A DNA stretch of 64,000 bases, taken from the NCBI RefSeq assembly GCF_001908095.1, contig NZ_MKGR01000012.1, positions 52,322-116,321 of the forward strand. The letters run 5' to 3'. Within the stretch, counting starts at the first letter, position 1. The number at the start of each line of letters is the position of its first letter. Below are positions 10,293 through 23,239 of the stretch, piece after piece. The DNA comes from Xenorhabdus thuongxuanensis (GTDB lineage: Bacteria; Pseudomonadota; Gammaproteobacteria; Enterobacterales; Enterobacteriaceae). The translations under genes were made by a program, and so were the position numbers. Below the pieces are notes generated by a model. It did no database searches. It was given only the letters and a program-made list of their open reading frames with translations, and had not been told where the DNA came from.

Positions 10293-10580
10293 AAGATGAT
10301 AATGAGGACTTTTACCTGCGAACAGGACAGTAATTATTAGAATCCAAAAAGAATTCTTCATACACAATAGGAAAGGAAAACACTCCTTGTTTTTATACCC
10401 TCCCTGAACTACATATTATTTAACCAGAAATATCTTATTTTAATGAATTGAGTAACCAGGGATTTTTTACTTTAAATTGCCTCTACTATCTTAAATTGAA
10501 GCTAAATTAGGACAATTGGACAGTATTCTGTGATCTAAAGCACATTTAATGAATCAAACAATTATACTTAATGAGCTAAA
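10293..10580. other. avtA-yidE intergenic gap
   Basis: About 290 nt between the convergent avtA and yidE. It is AT-rich with no open frame, RNA gene or repeat that I can support beyond the adjacent terminator. Confidence 0.6.
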
Positions 10581-12242
10581 TCATAAAGTCCAGAAAATAA
10601 CGGCTAAAATTTGGGGAGACATAATCCTTAAAAACATTGCCAATGGATAAACTGTCGCATATGACAATGCCGCTGCCCCGTTGGTAGTATGAATCCCATT
10701 AGCAAAAGCCAAGGCAGGAGGATCTGTCATAGCACCTGCCAGCATCCCACATAAACTGAGATAATTCATTTTTACAACAATACGTGCCAGCAAGCTCACG
10801 ACTAACAGAGGGACTATCGTTATCAATACCCCATAACCAATCCATGCCAGACCTTCTCCATGCACCAGTGTATTAATAAAATTACCGCCAGATTTCAGCC
10901 CTACAACCGCCAGAAACATAACAATCCCCAGTTCGCGTAATGCAAGGTTCGCACTGGGAGGCATAAACCAATAAAGTTTACCAATCGTGCCAATCCGTCC
11001 CAAAATTAACGCAATAACCAAGGGCCCTCCTGCCAATCCCAAGCGTAACGCGGCTGGAAAACCAGGAATAAACAGAGGAATCGAACCTAATAAAACCCCT
11101 AACCCTATTCCAATAAATACAGGCAACATCTGAACTTGCTGGAGTTTTTGCTGTGAATTACCCAAGAGTTTTGTGACGCCTTCTACGGCTTCAGGACGAC
11201 CAACAATATTCAGGATATCGCCGAACTGTAAACTGGCATTATTACTGGCAACCAGTTCAATTCCTGCACGATTTAGACGTGTGACGACAACGTCATATTT
11301 CTGCTTTAAATTCAGCACCCCAAGTCTCTGGCTCAATACTTCATCATTCGTCACCACAACCCTGACTGATTGAAAAAGATCACTAGCAGTAGACAAGGAG
11401 ACATCAACCTCTTCCCCAATGACCAGCCTAACCTGATTCAATGCTTCGCGCTGCCCCACCAGATACAGCAGATCACCATTCTGAATCACAGTCGTTGGCT
11501 GGGGAACCATCAACAAATCCTTCCGTTTTAGGCGGGAGCATACCACTGCATCATTATTATTGAGCAAGGGAATATCCTGCATCATTAATCCATTCAAATT
11601 TGGATTACGTACAGCGATATTCATTGTCTGGAGCAGTTCTCGCCCCTGATTGTTCTGGTTATCAAACGATCTGGCCTCCTGTTCAATGCTTACTCTGAAA
11701 AAAAGGCGAACCAACCACATAACCAGCAAAATACCACAAATTCCCATAGGATAAGCCATCGCATACCCCATACCCATTTGGCTAACCAGTGAAGAGTCAG
11801 ATCCTAAATCTGCCAGAATTTGCTGCCCTGCTCCTAAAGATGGGGTATTTGTCACTGCACCGGAAAAAACACCTAAAATAATAGGCAAAGGAATACCAAA
11901 CAATTTGTGAATAATTGCAGCAACTAATCCACCAATAATGACAATCAAGACAGCAAAACCATTTAATTTAAGGCCAGAAACCCGCAGGGAAGAAAAAAAG
12001 CCCGGCCCAACTTGAATACCAATAGTATAAACAAACAGAATTAAACCAAATTCCTGAATAAAATGCAGCATGTCATTACTGAGAGACAGAGAATACATCT
12101 GGGCAAAATGGCCAACAATAATCCCACCAAACAAAACCCCACCAATTCCAAGACCAATACCCTGTATTCGCCAGTTGCCTATCCATAACCCCAATGCGGC
12201 AGACAGTGCTAGCAAGCTCATTGTCAGTGCAATATCACTCAT
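10581..12242 (-). CDS. yidE: YidE, aspartate:alanine-exchanger-family membrane transporter
   Basis: Integral membrane protein of the AAE (aspartate:alanine exchanger) family; the substrate of YidE itself is not established. At 553 residues it equals E. coli YidE, and the two agree over long stretches ([39 protein letters not shown]). There are two blocks of about five helices, at roughly 1-180 and 375-553. Between them lie two cytoplasmic RCK_C/TrkA-C regulatory domains at about 195-365, ending at [13 protein letters not shown]. It is divergent from yidQ; in E. coli ibpAB lie between them, here they do not. Confidence 0.94.
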   Translation of the reverse strand: MSDIALTMSLLALSAALGLWIGNWRIQGIGLGIGGVLFGGIIVGHFAQMYSLSLSNDMLHFIQEFGLILFVYTIGIQVGPGFFSSLRVSGLKLNGFAVLIVIIGGLVAAIIHKLFGIPLPIILGVFSGAVTNTPSLGAGQQILADLGSDSSLVSQMGMGYAMAYPMGICGILLVMWLVRLFFRVSIEQEARSFDNQNNQGRELLQTMNIAVRNPNLNGLMMQDIPLLNNNDAVVCSRLKRKDLLMVPQPTTVIQNGDLLYLVGQREALNQVRLVIGEEVDVSLSTASDLFQSVRVVVTNDEVLSQRLGVLNLKQKYDVVVTRLNRAGIELVASNNASLQFGDILNIVGRPEAVEGVTKLLGNSQQKLQQVQMLPVFIGIGLGVLLGSIPLFIPGFPAALRLGLAGGPLVIALILGRIGTIGKLYWFMPPSANLALRELGIVMFLAVVGLKSGGNFINTLVHGEGLAWIGYGVLITIVPLLVVSLLARIVVKMNYLSLCGMLAGAMTDPPALAFANGIHTTNGAAALSYATVYPLAMFLRIMSPQILAVIFWTL

Positions 12243-12590
12243 GACCCGCTTCCTTTACCAAAGGTTAATCATCCGGAAAATTAGTCATTTTCCCTTCCCC
12301 CTCATAAATGATGGCGTTGCCACCAATTAAATATTGGCATGAATTAACCGTAAGTTATGTGTTTTAAACCACATACAGTGTGCTTTGTACTTAAAAAAGA
12401 AATTTAAATTCACCTCACAAAAAATTATCAAATTTAGCGAGAAGTGCTATAGCAAACGGAATATTACCTGACTATAGTAAGTAGAATTAAAGGGTAAAAC
12501 TCATTAAAGGCTTATATCCGTTATGCTTTGGAGAAGTGGCGTTAATAGCGAATAAGTATCTAAACATTGGCAAATTAACTCATTGAGATC
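12243..12590. other. yidE-yidQ divergent intergenic region
   Basis: About 350 nt that must contain the promoters of yidE (leftward) and yidQ (rightward). It is AT-rich, with no ORF and no RNA recognised. No heat-shock (sigma-32) promoter or trace of ibpA/ibpB coding sequence was seen. Confidence 0.55.
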
Positions 12591-12950
12591 ATGGAAACGA
12601 TGAAAAATTGTAAAGTGCTTCTATTACTATGTACCACAACATTAGGATGGCTACTTGTTACAGGCTGTTCCAGCATAATGACCCACAGCGGTCCCTATCA
12701 AGGTTATTATGCTGGAGCAAAAGCCAATATTGTCATGCTGCAAGATGACAAAACGGGATGGCTTATGAAGCCATTGCTTGCAATAGACCTGCCGTTTTCT
12801 GCCTTCTTAGACACGCTTCTGCTTCCCTACGATTATGCTCGTTCCGATCAAGATAGTTCAGAACAATCTCCTAAGCATCGTATAAAACAACTCGATAAAA
12901 ACCCAATCATCATACTACCTACACCAAAAACTGATGACCACAATACTTAA
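12591..12950 (+). CDS. yidQ: YidQ, DUF1375 (YceK/YidQ) family lipoprotein
   Basis: Small outer-envelope lipoprotein of unknown function. It is 119 residues from the ATG at 12591 (a second ATG at 12600 is equally possible and has GGAA before it). The signal peptide ends at lipobox VTGC, followed by the family motif SSIMTHSGPYQGYYAGAK and the strongly conserved segment IDLPFSAFLDTLLLPYDYAR. It matches E. coli YidQ in the same neighbourhood (yidE, yidR). The C-terminal tail is variable and polar. Confidence 0.9.
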   Translation: METMKNCKVLLLLCTTTLGWLLVTGCSSIMTHSGPYQGYYAGAKANIVMLQDDKTGWLMKPLLAIDLPFSAFLDTLLLPYDYARSDQDSSEQSPKHRIKQLDKNPIIILPTPKTDDHNT

Positions 12951-13034
12951 TTGTTAGAATAAAAACATGGAGCATATCAGCGTATTCAAGCATCACCATT
13001 AACCCGCAATGCCCATTTTGCTATACCTTTTGTT

Positions 13035-14324
13035 TCAATTAATCCCTGTTTCCACCACAAGGATTTGTCGGTAACCGTCAATATCACGCATAAAAGCGAC
13101 GTAACGATCATCTGGTGATATCACTATCCCATCAGCGGAAGGTGCATCATCAGTACGCACTGTTAAACGCTGCATTTTTCCAGTCTGGCTATCACAGAGT
13201 ACAACACTATTGTCACAGACACAGGCAATAAATCGCCCGCGACTATCCCAACTAAATGCAGATTGTATGCTGTTTTTGCTGTAAGTTATCTGCATTGGCT
13301 CACCACCATTTGGTGAGATATACCATAACTGGACAATCCCCTCTTCATCTTTCATCAGAAAACAGATTTTACTGCCATCTGGCGATGTTCTTAGCCAATG
13401 ACGTGGAACATTCACCACTCCCGGCCAGCGATTATCGTGCGTAAAAGTCAAGCGTTTCTGTTTCACTCCCGCAGGTGGTGCTGGTAATGTTGTTTCTGTA
13501 CCAGCCAAAGGCTGGTCACCCGCAATGGCATAATCAGCGTCGTTTTCAGGTAGATCAAGGAGATAAATTTCCGGTATTTTTTCGCCATTGGTGGTATATG
13601 TATCCCCAATAAAAGCCAGCGCCCACCGTTGCCATTGTCCATTATCTTTGCGATATCCTCGCTGCCCAATCCATCCCTCTTCATAAGCTCGATTGATGTC
13701 ATCACTTCCAAGGCGCGGGTAGGCTGTAGTCTCGCTAACTACAACTGAAAAATAGCTACCACCATATTCCCTTGGATGTTTTTTAGCTGGCATTACAGCT
13801 CGCAGAGGGATGGCTACTGCCACATTACGTAAATCAAGCGCAGGATCTAACTCATGCATCACATGATCATTGTAAGTAAAACTTAGGCGGCTGCCATCGG
13901 GGCTGAAAACGTGAACATGTGTTCCACCGCGCAAAGCGCCAGCGGTATAAGGTGGAGTAATATCCATGGCATCAATGTTAATTGCCACATTTGGCTGCAT
14001 ATCGGAAACAATAACACCACGGCGATGATGAAAATCATATTGCCACTGCTCATCAGGTTTTTCCGGGCCATGAATAAAAGCATAACGCACTGGCTCTTGC
14101 GGACTCACAGTCACAACACCGACATGCGCGCCATCCTTTGCCTGATAGATAACTTCAGTTTGCCCATGATTAACATGAATTTTTTCTATCGTTAAACCGG
14201 TAAAAGATGCACCATGAGGACGAACATCGTATACCACCCATTGGCTGTCTGGCGTCCAAACATTTATATTAGTTATCTGATGGCTACGGCTATCGAATGT
14301 AATTTGACGTTCCTTGAAAACCAT
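13035..14324 (-). CDS. yidR: YidR, DUF3748 beta-propeller protein
   Basis: Predicted TolB-like beta-propeller protein of unknown function, 429 residues (E. coli YidR is about 415). The N-terminus QITFDSRSHQITNINVWTPD and the block WQYDFHHRRGVIV are diagnostic of the family. Propeller repeats are visible as SPDG.RL/SPDDRYVAF motifs (HVFSPDGSRLSFTYND, LRTSPDGSKICFLMKD, ISPDDRYVAFMRD). There is no signal peptide, so it is probably cytoplasmic. It is convergent with yidQ and divergent from yicG. Confidence 0.9.
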   Translation of the reverse strand: MVFKERQITFDSRSHQITNINVWTPDSQWVVYDVRPHGASFTGLTIEKIHVNHGQTEVIYQAKDGAHVGVVTVSPQEPVRYAFIHGPEKPDEQWQYDFHHRRGVIVSDMQPNVAINIDAMDITPPYTAGALRGGTHVHVFSPDGSRLSFTYNDHVMHELDPALDLRNVAVAIPLRAVMPAKKHPREYGGSYFSVVVSETTAYPRLGSDDINRAYEEGWIGQRGYRKDNGQWQRWALAFIGDTYTTNGEKIPEIYLLDLPENDADYAIAGDQPLAGTETTLPAPPAGVKQKRLTFTHDNRWPGVVNVPRHWLRTSPDGSKICFLMKDEEGIVQLWYISPNGGEPMQITYSKNSIQSAFSWDSRGRFIACVCDNSVVLCDSQTGKMQRLTVRTDDAPSADGIVISPDDRYVAFMRDIDGYRQILVVETGIN

Positions 14325-14459
14325 TTTACTACCTTATTTTGCGAGGTTTCGGATAATAAAAACTAATTTTATTCAAATTTGGCTAAAAAATTTCAGTCGA
14401 GACGTTATTATTTCAACAGTACCCTTTACTTCTACGTTATATTTCATGTAATTAAATTT

Positions 14460-15077
14460 ATGCTACTCAGTGTCCTTTACATTATTGGTATTACGGCTGA
14501 AGCCATGACAGGCGCTTTAGCCGCAGGTCGTCGAAAAATGGATGTATTCGGCGTTATCATTATTGCTTCCGTGACAGCCATCGGTGGTGGCACCGTCCGT
14601 GATATTATTTTGGGGCACTATCCCCTCGGCTGGGTAAAAAATCCAGAATATATAGTGACCGTTGCCTGTGCTGCCGTGCTCACTATCTGGGTTGCCCCTA
14701 TGATGAAACACCTACGCCGTCTGTTTCTCATTCTTGATGCAATTGGCTTAATTGTCTTCTCCATCATTGGTGCACAAATCGCGTTAGATATGCACTATAG
14801 CCCGATCATCGCAGCCATTGCCGCCGTCATCACTGGCGTTTTTGGTGGCGTATTGCGCGATATGTTTTGCAATACCATCCCCCTGGTATTCCAAAAAGAG
14901 ATTTATGCCGGTGTCTCTTTTGCAGCCGCCTGGCTTTATATTGCTTTACTACATACGCCATTACCTCCGGACATCGTCATCTTGATTACGCTTGTTGCGG
15001 GACTGGCTGCACGATTAATTGCTATTCGTTATCGTCTTGGATTACCTATCTTCAATTACGATGGCACAGACCACTGA
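14460..15077 (+). CDS. yicG: YicG, UPF0126/TRIC-like inner-membrane protein
   Basis: Polytopic inner-membrane protein, 205 residues from the ATG at 14460 (the frame is open another 27 codons upstream without homology). It has the two internally repeated UPF0126 domains with their signature glycine/arginine motifs, [11 protein letters not shown] and GGVLRDMFC, and about seven hydrophobic helices. The family is related to trimeric intracellular cation channels, and E. coli YicG has been linked to glycine uptake; the substrate here is inferred. It is convergent with ligB. Confidence 0.93.
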   Translation: MLLSVLYIIGITAEAMTGALAAGRRKMDVFGVIIIASVTAIGGGTVRDIILGHYPLGWVKNPEYIVTVACAAVLTIWVAPMMKHLRRLFLILDAIGLIVFSIIGAQIALDMHYSPIIAAIAAVITGVFGGVLRDMFCNTIPLVFQKEIYAGVSFAAAWLYIALLHTPLPPDIVILITLVAGLAARLIAIRYRLGLPIFNYDGTDH

Positions 15078-15090
15078 TACCGTAATGAAC

Positions 15091-15115
15091 CTCTGGGGCG
15101 ATCTTTTGCCCCTAT
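15091..15115. terminator. weak hairpin between yicG and ligB
   Basis: GGGGC (15095-15099) pairs with GCCCC (15108-15112) around an AT-rich loop, in the 38-nt gap between the convergent genes yicG and ligB. It is short, and only a possible bidirectional stop. Confidence 0.3.
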
Positions 15116-17838
<2,723 letters not shown>

Positions 17839-17892
17839 ACCAAGTTTCAGTATTATGCCCAGTCATTTATTTATCTGTGGAGTAGCACACAT

Positions 17893-18168
17893 ATGGCACG
17901 CGTAACTGTTCAAGACGCAGTAGAAAAAATTGGTAACCGTTTTGACCTGGTGTTGGTCGCTGCTCGCCGAGCACGCCAATTGCAAGTAGGTGGAAAAGAT
18001 CCTCTCGTTCCAGAAGAAAACGATAAGATGACTGTTATCGCCCTGCGTGAAATTGAGCAAGGCCTTATCAACAACAAAATTCTCGATGTTCGTGAACGTC
18101 AGGAACAGCAAGAGCAAGAAGCCGCAGAAATCAAAGCCGTTTCTGCTATCGCTGAAGGTCGTCGTTAA
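17893..18168 (+). CDS. rpoZ: RpoZ, RNA polymerase omega subunit
   Basis: Omega subunit that clamps beta-prime and forms part of the ppGpp-binding site on RNA polymerase. It is 91 residues, the exact E. coli length, starting [20 protein letters not shown] with the conserved segment [11 protein letters not shown]. It has a GGAG ribosome-binding site 10 nt before the ATG. It lies between gmk and spoT, about 20 nt before spoT. Confidence 0.98.
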   Translation: MARVTVQDAVEKIGNRFDLVLVAARRARQLQVGGKDPLVPEENDKMTVIALREIEQGLINNKILDVRERQEQQEQEAAEIKAVSAIAEGRR

Positions 18169-18186
18169 TTTTACGGTAGGTCTGCC

Positions 18187-20301
18187 TTGTACCTGTTTGA
18201 AAGCCTGAATCAGCTAGTTCTGAAATATTTGCCTGAAGATCAAATTGATCTGCTTAGACAGGCCTATGTGGTTGCGCGGGATGCCCACGAAGGGCAAACC
18301 CGTTCCAGCGGTGAGCCGTACATCACTCACCCTGTTGCCGTTTCCTGTATTTTGGCTGAAATGCGCCTTGACCATGAAACACTTATGGCGGCTTTGTTGC
18401 ACGATGTCATTGAAGATACCCCTGCAACATTTCAGGATATAGAACAGTTATTTGGCACGGCCGTTGCCGGATTGGTGGAAGGTGTATCCAAGCTGGATAA
18501 GCTGAACTTCCGTGACAAAAAAGAAGCACAGGCTGAAAACTTCCGCAAAATGATCATGGCGATGGTGCAGGATATCCGCGTCATTTTGATCAAACTGGCA
18601 GACCGTACACACAATATGCGTACCCTTGGCTCACTGCGCCCCGATAAACGGCGACGCATTGCCAGGGAAACGCTGGAAATTTATAGTCCGTTGGCTCATC
18701 GTCTGGGTATTCATCACCTAAAAACGGAGCTGGAGGAACTTGGGTTTGAAGCCCTGTATCCAAACCGTTACCGCGTGATTAAAGAGGTTGTGAAAGCCGC
18801 TCGTGGTAATCGTAAAGAGATGATCCAGAAAATTCTGTCGGAGATTGAAGGCAGGTTAACGGACGCCGGCATTAAATGCACAGTCAGTGGCCGCGAAAAA
18901 CATCTCTACTCAATCTATCGTAAGATGCGCCTGAAAGAACAGCGTTTCCATTCCATCATGGATATTTACGCTTTTCGTGTCATCGTCAATAATCTTGATA
19001 CCTGCTACCGTGTATTGGGGCAAATGCACAGTTTGTACAAGCCACGCCCAGGCAGAGTGAAAGATTATATTGCTATTCCCAAAGCCAACGGCTACCAATC
19101 CCTTCATACCTCCCTGATAGGCCCGCATGGAGTACCCGTCGAAGTTCAGATCCGTACCGAAGATATGGATCAAATGGCGGAAATGGGGGTTGCCGCACAC
19201 TGGGCCTATAAAGAGCAAGGAGAATCCGGGACGACTGCTCAGGTTCGTGCCCAACGCTGGATGCAGAGCCTGCTGGAGCTCCAGCAAAGTGCCGGCAGCT
19301 CTTTTGAATTTATTGAAAGCGTTAAATCTGATTTGTTTCCTGATGAGATTTACGTTTTTACCCCTGAAGGACGAATTGTTGAGTTACCAGCTGGCGCAAC
19401 CCCTGTCGATTTTGCTTATGCCGTCCATACCGATATCGGCCACGCCTGTGTTGGTGCACGCGTTGATCGTCTGCCTTATCCTCTTTCACAAACTCTTAGC
19501 AGTGGGCAAACTGTCGAAATTATTACTGCCCCAGGGGCTCGCCCTAATGCTGCATGGCTGAACTTTGTCGTTAGTTCCAAAGCACGTGCCAAGATCCGCC
19601 AGTTATTGAAAAATCTGAAACGGGATGATTCCATTAGTTTGGGGCGTCGTTTACTCAATCATGCACTCGGTAACGGCACGAAAATTATCGATATTCCGCA
19701 AGAAAATATCAACAAAGAACTGGCAAGGATGAAGCTTGCTACTTTGGATGATTTGTTGGCAGAAATCGGATTGGGTAATGCCATGAGCGTGGTTGTCGCC
19801 CGCAACTTATTATTGGGCTCACCGGAGAAAATACCGAACAACAACAGCAATACTTCCCGTAAGCTGCCTATCAAGGGCGCTGATGGTATTTTGATTACCT
19901 TTGCTAAATGTTGTCGCCCAATTCCAGGCGACCCGATTATTGCCCATATCAGCCCCGGAAAAGGTTTAGTAATCCACCACGAATCCTGTCGCAATATCCG
20001 TGGATATCAGAAAGAGCCGGAAAAATTCATGCCAGTTGAATGGGATAAAGATATCAATAGCGATTTTATTGCTGAAATTAAAGTCGATATGTTTAACCAT
20101 CAGGGGGCACTGGCAAATCTGACTGCTGCCATTAACGATGTAAACTCCAGTATTCAAAGCATGAATACAGAGGAAAAAGATGGCCGCGTCTATTGTGCTT
20201 TCATCAGGCTGACAACCAAAGACCGTATCCAGCTAGCGAATATCATGCGTAAGATACGTATCATGCCAGACGTGATGCGAGTCAGCCGTAACCGAAACTA
20301 G
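18187..20301 (+). CDS. spoT: SpoT, bifunctional (p)ppGpp synthetase/hydrolase
   Basis: Controls the stringent-response alarmone (p)ppGpp. It is 704 residues (E. coli 702) starting from a TTG codon at 18187, as is usual for enterobacterial spoT. Domains run in order. The HD hydrolase has intact metal ligands (THPVAVS..., ALLHDVIEDT) and ADRTHNMRTL; the weak synthetase domain contains RFHSIMDIYAFRV; then come TGS (YVFTPEGRIVELPAGATPVDFAY), a zinc-finger region with KCCRPIPGDPI, and a C-terminal ACT domain (FNHQGALANLTAAIN). It sits in the rpoZ-spoT-trmH operon. Confidence 0.98.
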   Translation: MYLFESLNQLVLKYLPEDQIDLLRQAYVVARDAHEGQTRSSGEPYITHPVAVSCILAEMRLDHETLMAALLHDVIEDTPATFQDIEQLFGTAVAGLVEGVSKLDKLNFRDKKEAQAENFRKMIMAMVQDIRVILIKLADRTHNMRTLGSLRPDKRRRIARETLEIYSPLAHRLGIHHLKTELEELGFEALYPNRYRVIKEVVKAARGNRKEMIQKILSEIEGRLTDAGIKCTVSGREKHLYSIYRKMRLKEQRFHSIMDIYAFRVIVNNLDTCYRVLGQMHSLYKPRPGRVKDYIAIPKANGYQSLHTSLIGPHGVPVEVQIRTEDMDQMAEMGVAAHWAYKEQGESGTTAQVRAQRWMQSLLELQQSAGSSFEFIESVKSDLFPDEIYVFTPEGRIVELPAGATPVDFAYAVHTDIGHACVGARVDRLPYPLSQTLSSGQTVEIITAPGARPNAAWLNFVVSSKARAKIRQLLKNLKRDDSISLGRRLLNHALGNGTKIIDIPQENINKELARMKLATLDDLLAEIGLGNAMSVVVARNLLLGSPEKIPNNNSNTSRKLPIKGADGILITFAKCCRPIPGDPIIAHISPGKGLVIHHESCRNIRGYQKEPEKFMPVEWDKDINSDFIAEIKVDMFNHQGALANLTAAINDVNSSIQSMNTEEKDGRVYCAFIRLTTKDRIQLANIMRKIRIMPDVMRVSRNRN

Positions 20302-20306
20302 AGGTT

Positions 20307-21032
20307 ATGAATCCTAAACGTTACGCACGCATTCGCCAGATGATGGCAATGCGTCAACCTGACCTGACAATCTGTTTAGAAGAAGTTCACAAACCCCATA
20401 ACGTATCCGCCGTTATTCGTACTGCGGATGCTGTTGGTATTCACCAAATCCATGCTATTTGGCCTACTGAACAATTAAAAACCCAGCTCTCTTCGGCGGC
20501 GGGTAGCAATAGCTGGGTTCATGTGAAAACACATTCCACGATTGAACAGGCTATTCACCAAGTTAAATCTGATGGAATGCAAGTGCTGGCGACCCATCTT
20601 TCTGATAAAGCCGTCGACTTCCGGCAAATTGATTACACTAAACCTACCTGTATCATTATGGGGCAAGAGAAAAAAGGTATCTCAAAACAAGCCATTGCCT
20701 TGGCAGATCACGATATCATTATCCCGATGGCAGGTATGGTGCAATCACTGAATGTCTCTGTCGCCTCCGCCTTGGTTCTGTATGAAGCACAACGGCAGCG
20801 CCAATTGGCAGGCATGTACCAACGGGAGAAAAGCACTCTGCCAGAAGAGGAACAGCAAAGGTTACTGTTCGAAGGAGGATATCCCGTGTTGGCTGCTGTT
20901 TCTCGGCGTAAGGGTCTGGAACAACCTTTGATAGGTAAACAAGGGCAAATTATCGCAAGTGAATCATGGTGGTCAGCTATGCAAGCAACATCAGCCGCGC
21001 AAAAAACAACTGCACCATCAGCAAGGAAATAA
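20307..21032 (+). CDS. trmH: TrmH, tRNA (guanosine-18-2'-O)-methyltransferase
   Basis: SPOUT-class methyltransferase that makes 2'-O-methylguanosine at position 18 of the tRNA D-loop. It is 241 residues, slightly longer than the E. coli enzyme (229), with the extra length in the C-terminal tail. Catalytic and SAM-knot motifs are visible: motif 1 NVSAVIRTADAVGI, motif 2 IIMGQEKKGIS, motif 3 IPMAGMVQSLNVSVASAL. It begins 6 nt after the spoT stop, so it is translationally coupled. Confidence 0.97.
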   Translation: MNPKRYARIRQMMAMRQPDLTICLEEVHKPHNVSAVIRTADAVGIHQIHAIWPTEQLKTQLSSAAGSNSWVHVKTHSTIEQAIHQVKSDGMQVLATHLSDKAVDFRQIDYTKPTCIIMGQEKKGISKQAIALADHDIIIPMAGMVQSLNVSVASALVLYEAQRQRQLAGMYQREKSTLPEEEQQRLLFEGGYPVLAAVSRRKGLEQPLIGKQGQIIASESWWSAMQATSAAQKTTAPSARK

Positions 21033-21054
21033 ATCACACTGACGGAGAAATCGT

Positions 21055-23136
21055 ATGAAAGGCCAACTGCTTGATGCCATCCCCTTAACCACATTGCGTG
21101 GTGCTGGAACCAATCAGGTCACTAAACTCGCTAAGTTAGGGTTGGTCAATCTACAGGATCTGCTTTTGCATATGCCTCTCCGTTATGAGGATCAAACCCG
21201 CCTGTATACCATTAATGAATTACTGCCCAGCACTTATGCTACGGTAACAGGTGAAATATTACGCACCAATGTCGCGTTTGGGCGTCGGCGCATTATGACC
21301 TGCCAAATCAGTGATGGCACAGGTATATTGACCCTGCGTTTCTTCAATTTTACTGCCGCCATGAAAAATAATCTGGCCGCAGGAAAACACGTTGTTGCTT
21401 ATGGAGAAATTCGTCGCGGCAATCAAGGGCCAGAGATTATCCATCCTGAATATAAAGTCCAGCAACACGCCAGCCGTATCCAACTGCAAGAAACGTTAAC
21501 TCCCATCTATCCCACGACAGAGGGAGTGCGCCAGACAACACTACGCAAGTTAATCGATCAGGCATTGGAAATATTAGATATCTGTGCCATCAATGAATTG
21601 CTGCCGGAAGAATTCAGCCGGAAGATCATTAGCCTGCCTGACGCACTGCGTACATTACACCATCCCCCACCGGATACTTCTCTGGCCGATTTGGAGAATG
21701 GCCGACATCCAGCCCAGCAAAGGTTGATTCTGGAAGAATTGCTGGCGCATCATTTAAGTATGTTGGCAGTCAGGGCTGGAACCCAGCGCTTTCATGCATC
21801 TCCCTTAACGGCGGATGATTCGTTAAAGCAGAAGCTTCTGAGCCAGTTACCATTCTCACCCACAGGCGCACAAGCCCGTGTCGTTGCAGAAATAGAACAT
21901 GATTTGGCAAAAAATATCCCCATGATGCGTCTGATACAAGGGGATGTCGGTTCGGGAAAAACATTGGTGGCAGCACTGGCAGCCGTCCGTGCCATTGTTC
22001 ACGGCAAACAAGTGGCTCTGATGGCACCGACTGAGCTTTTGGCAGAGCAACATGCTAATACCTTCCGCCAATGGCTTGAACCGCTCGGTATTCAGGTCGG
22101 TTGGTTGGCTGGCAAACAGAAAGGCAAGGCGCGTCAGGCACAGCAAGAGGCGATAGCAAGCGGTCAAGTGAGCATGGTTATCGGTACTCATGCAATGTTT
22201 CAGGAGCAAGTAAAATTTGCAGGATTGGCACTGGTTATCATTGACGAGCAACATCGATTCGGTGTTCATCAACGCCTGGCATTATGGGAAAAGGGGCGCG
22301 AACAAGGCTTTCATCCCCATCAACTGATCATGACTGCGACCCCTATTCCACGCACATTGGCAATGACTGCCTATGCCGATCTGGATACTTCTATCATTGA
22401 TGAATTGCCACCAGGCCGAACACCAGTCACAACGGTTGCCATCCCAGATACTCGCCGGAACGATATTATCCAACGTATCAAAAGCGCCTGTCTGGATGAA
22501 GGCCGTCAGGCTTACTGGGTATGTACCCTGATCGAAGATTCGGAGGTGCTAGAAGCGCAAGCAGCACAAGCAACCAGCGAAGACCTGACACTGGCATTGC
22601 CTGAATTGAAAATCGGCTTAGTGCACGGGCGGATGAAACCGGCAGAAAAACAAGCCATCATGGAAGCTTTCAAGCAAGGTAAAATACAATTGCTGGTTGC
22701 CACGACAGTGATCGAAGTCGGGGTAGATGTGCCTAATGCCAGCCTGATGATCATCGACAATCCTGAACGGTTAGGATTAGCCCAATTGCACCAGCTTCGA
22801 GGGCGCGTCGGGCGTGGAGCCATTGCTTCTCACTGTGTCCTGCTCTATAAAACCCCACTGACCAATACAGCAAAAATTCGCCTGCAAGTTTTACGGGACA
22901 GTAATGATGGTTTTGTGATTGCCCAGAAAGACTTGGAGATCCGCGGGCCAGGTGAATTACTTGGTACACGCCAAACGGGCAATGCAGAATTTAGGATCGC
23001 AGATTTATTGCGGGACCAAAGTATGCTGCCCGAAGTTCAGCGTATCGCCCGCTATATCCACCAGCGCTACCCTGAACATGCCAAGGCGCTGATTGAACGC
23101 TGGTTGCCGGAGCGTTCTCAATATAGTCATGCTTAA
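21055..23136 (+). CDS. recG: RecG, ATP-dependent DNA helicase
   Basis: Branch-migrating helicase that regresses stalled forks and processes R-loops and recombination intermediates. It is 693 residues, the same as E. coli. The N-terminal wedge/OB-fold region (about 1-150) includes LHMPLRYEDQTRLY. The helicase core has Walker A GDVGSGKT, the DEQH box in IIDEQHRFGVHQR, motif III TATPIPRTLAMT, and motif VI QLRGRVGRG, followed by the RecG C-terminal TRG region. It starts 23 nt after trmH with a GGAG-like ribosome-binding site. Confidence 0.98.
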   Translation: MKGQLLDAIPLTTLRGAGTNQVTKLAKLGLVNLQDLLLHMPLRYEDQTRLYTINELLPSTYATVTGEILRTNVAFGRRRIMTCQISDGTGILTLRFFNFTAAMKNNLAAGKHVVAYGEIRRGNQGPEIIHPEYKVQQHASRIQLQETLTPIYPTTEGVRQTTLRKLIDQALEILDICAINELLPEEFSRKIISLPDALRTLHHPPPDTSLADLENGRHPAQQRLILEELLAHHLSMLAVRAGTQRFHASPLTADDSLKQKLLSQLPFSPTGAQARVVAEIEHDLAKNIPMMRLIQGDVGSGKTLVAALAAVRAIVHGKQVALMAPTELLAEQHANTFRQWLEPLGIQVGWLAGKQKGKARQAQQEAIASGQVSMVIGTHAMFQEQVKFAGLALVIIDEQHRFGVHQRLALWEKGREQGFHPHQLIMTATPIPRTLAMTAYADLDTSIIDELPPGRTPVTTVAIPDTRRNDIIQRIKSACLDEGRQAYWVCTLIEDSEVLEAQAAQATSEDLTLALPELKIGLVHGRMKPAEKQAIMEAFKQGKIQLLVATTVIEVGVDVPNASLMIIDNPERLGLAQLHQLRGRVGRGAIASHCVLLYKTPLTNTAKIRLQVLRDSNDGFVIAQKDLEIRGPGELLGTRQTGNAEFRIADLLRDQSMLPEVQRIARYIHQRYPEHAKALIERWLPERSQYSHA

Positions 23137-23171
23137 GTTCTAAAGAAAACCAAAAAACGGCACAAACAAAT

Positions 23172-23204
23172 AAATATGCCGCTGAAAATTTCAGCGGCAT
23201 ATTT
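23172..23204. terminator. bidirectional terminator between recG and gltS
   Basis: A near-perfect palindrome: AAATATGCCGCTGAAA followed by TTTCAGCGGCATATTT with essentially no loop spacer. It lies between the convergent stops of recG (23136) and gltS (23240), with A/T runs on both sides, so it should serve both genes. Confidence 0.85.
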
Positions 23205-23239
23205 CGCCAAGATATTAGGCGAACCAAAAGTAAATTAAT

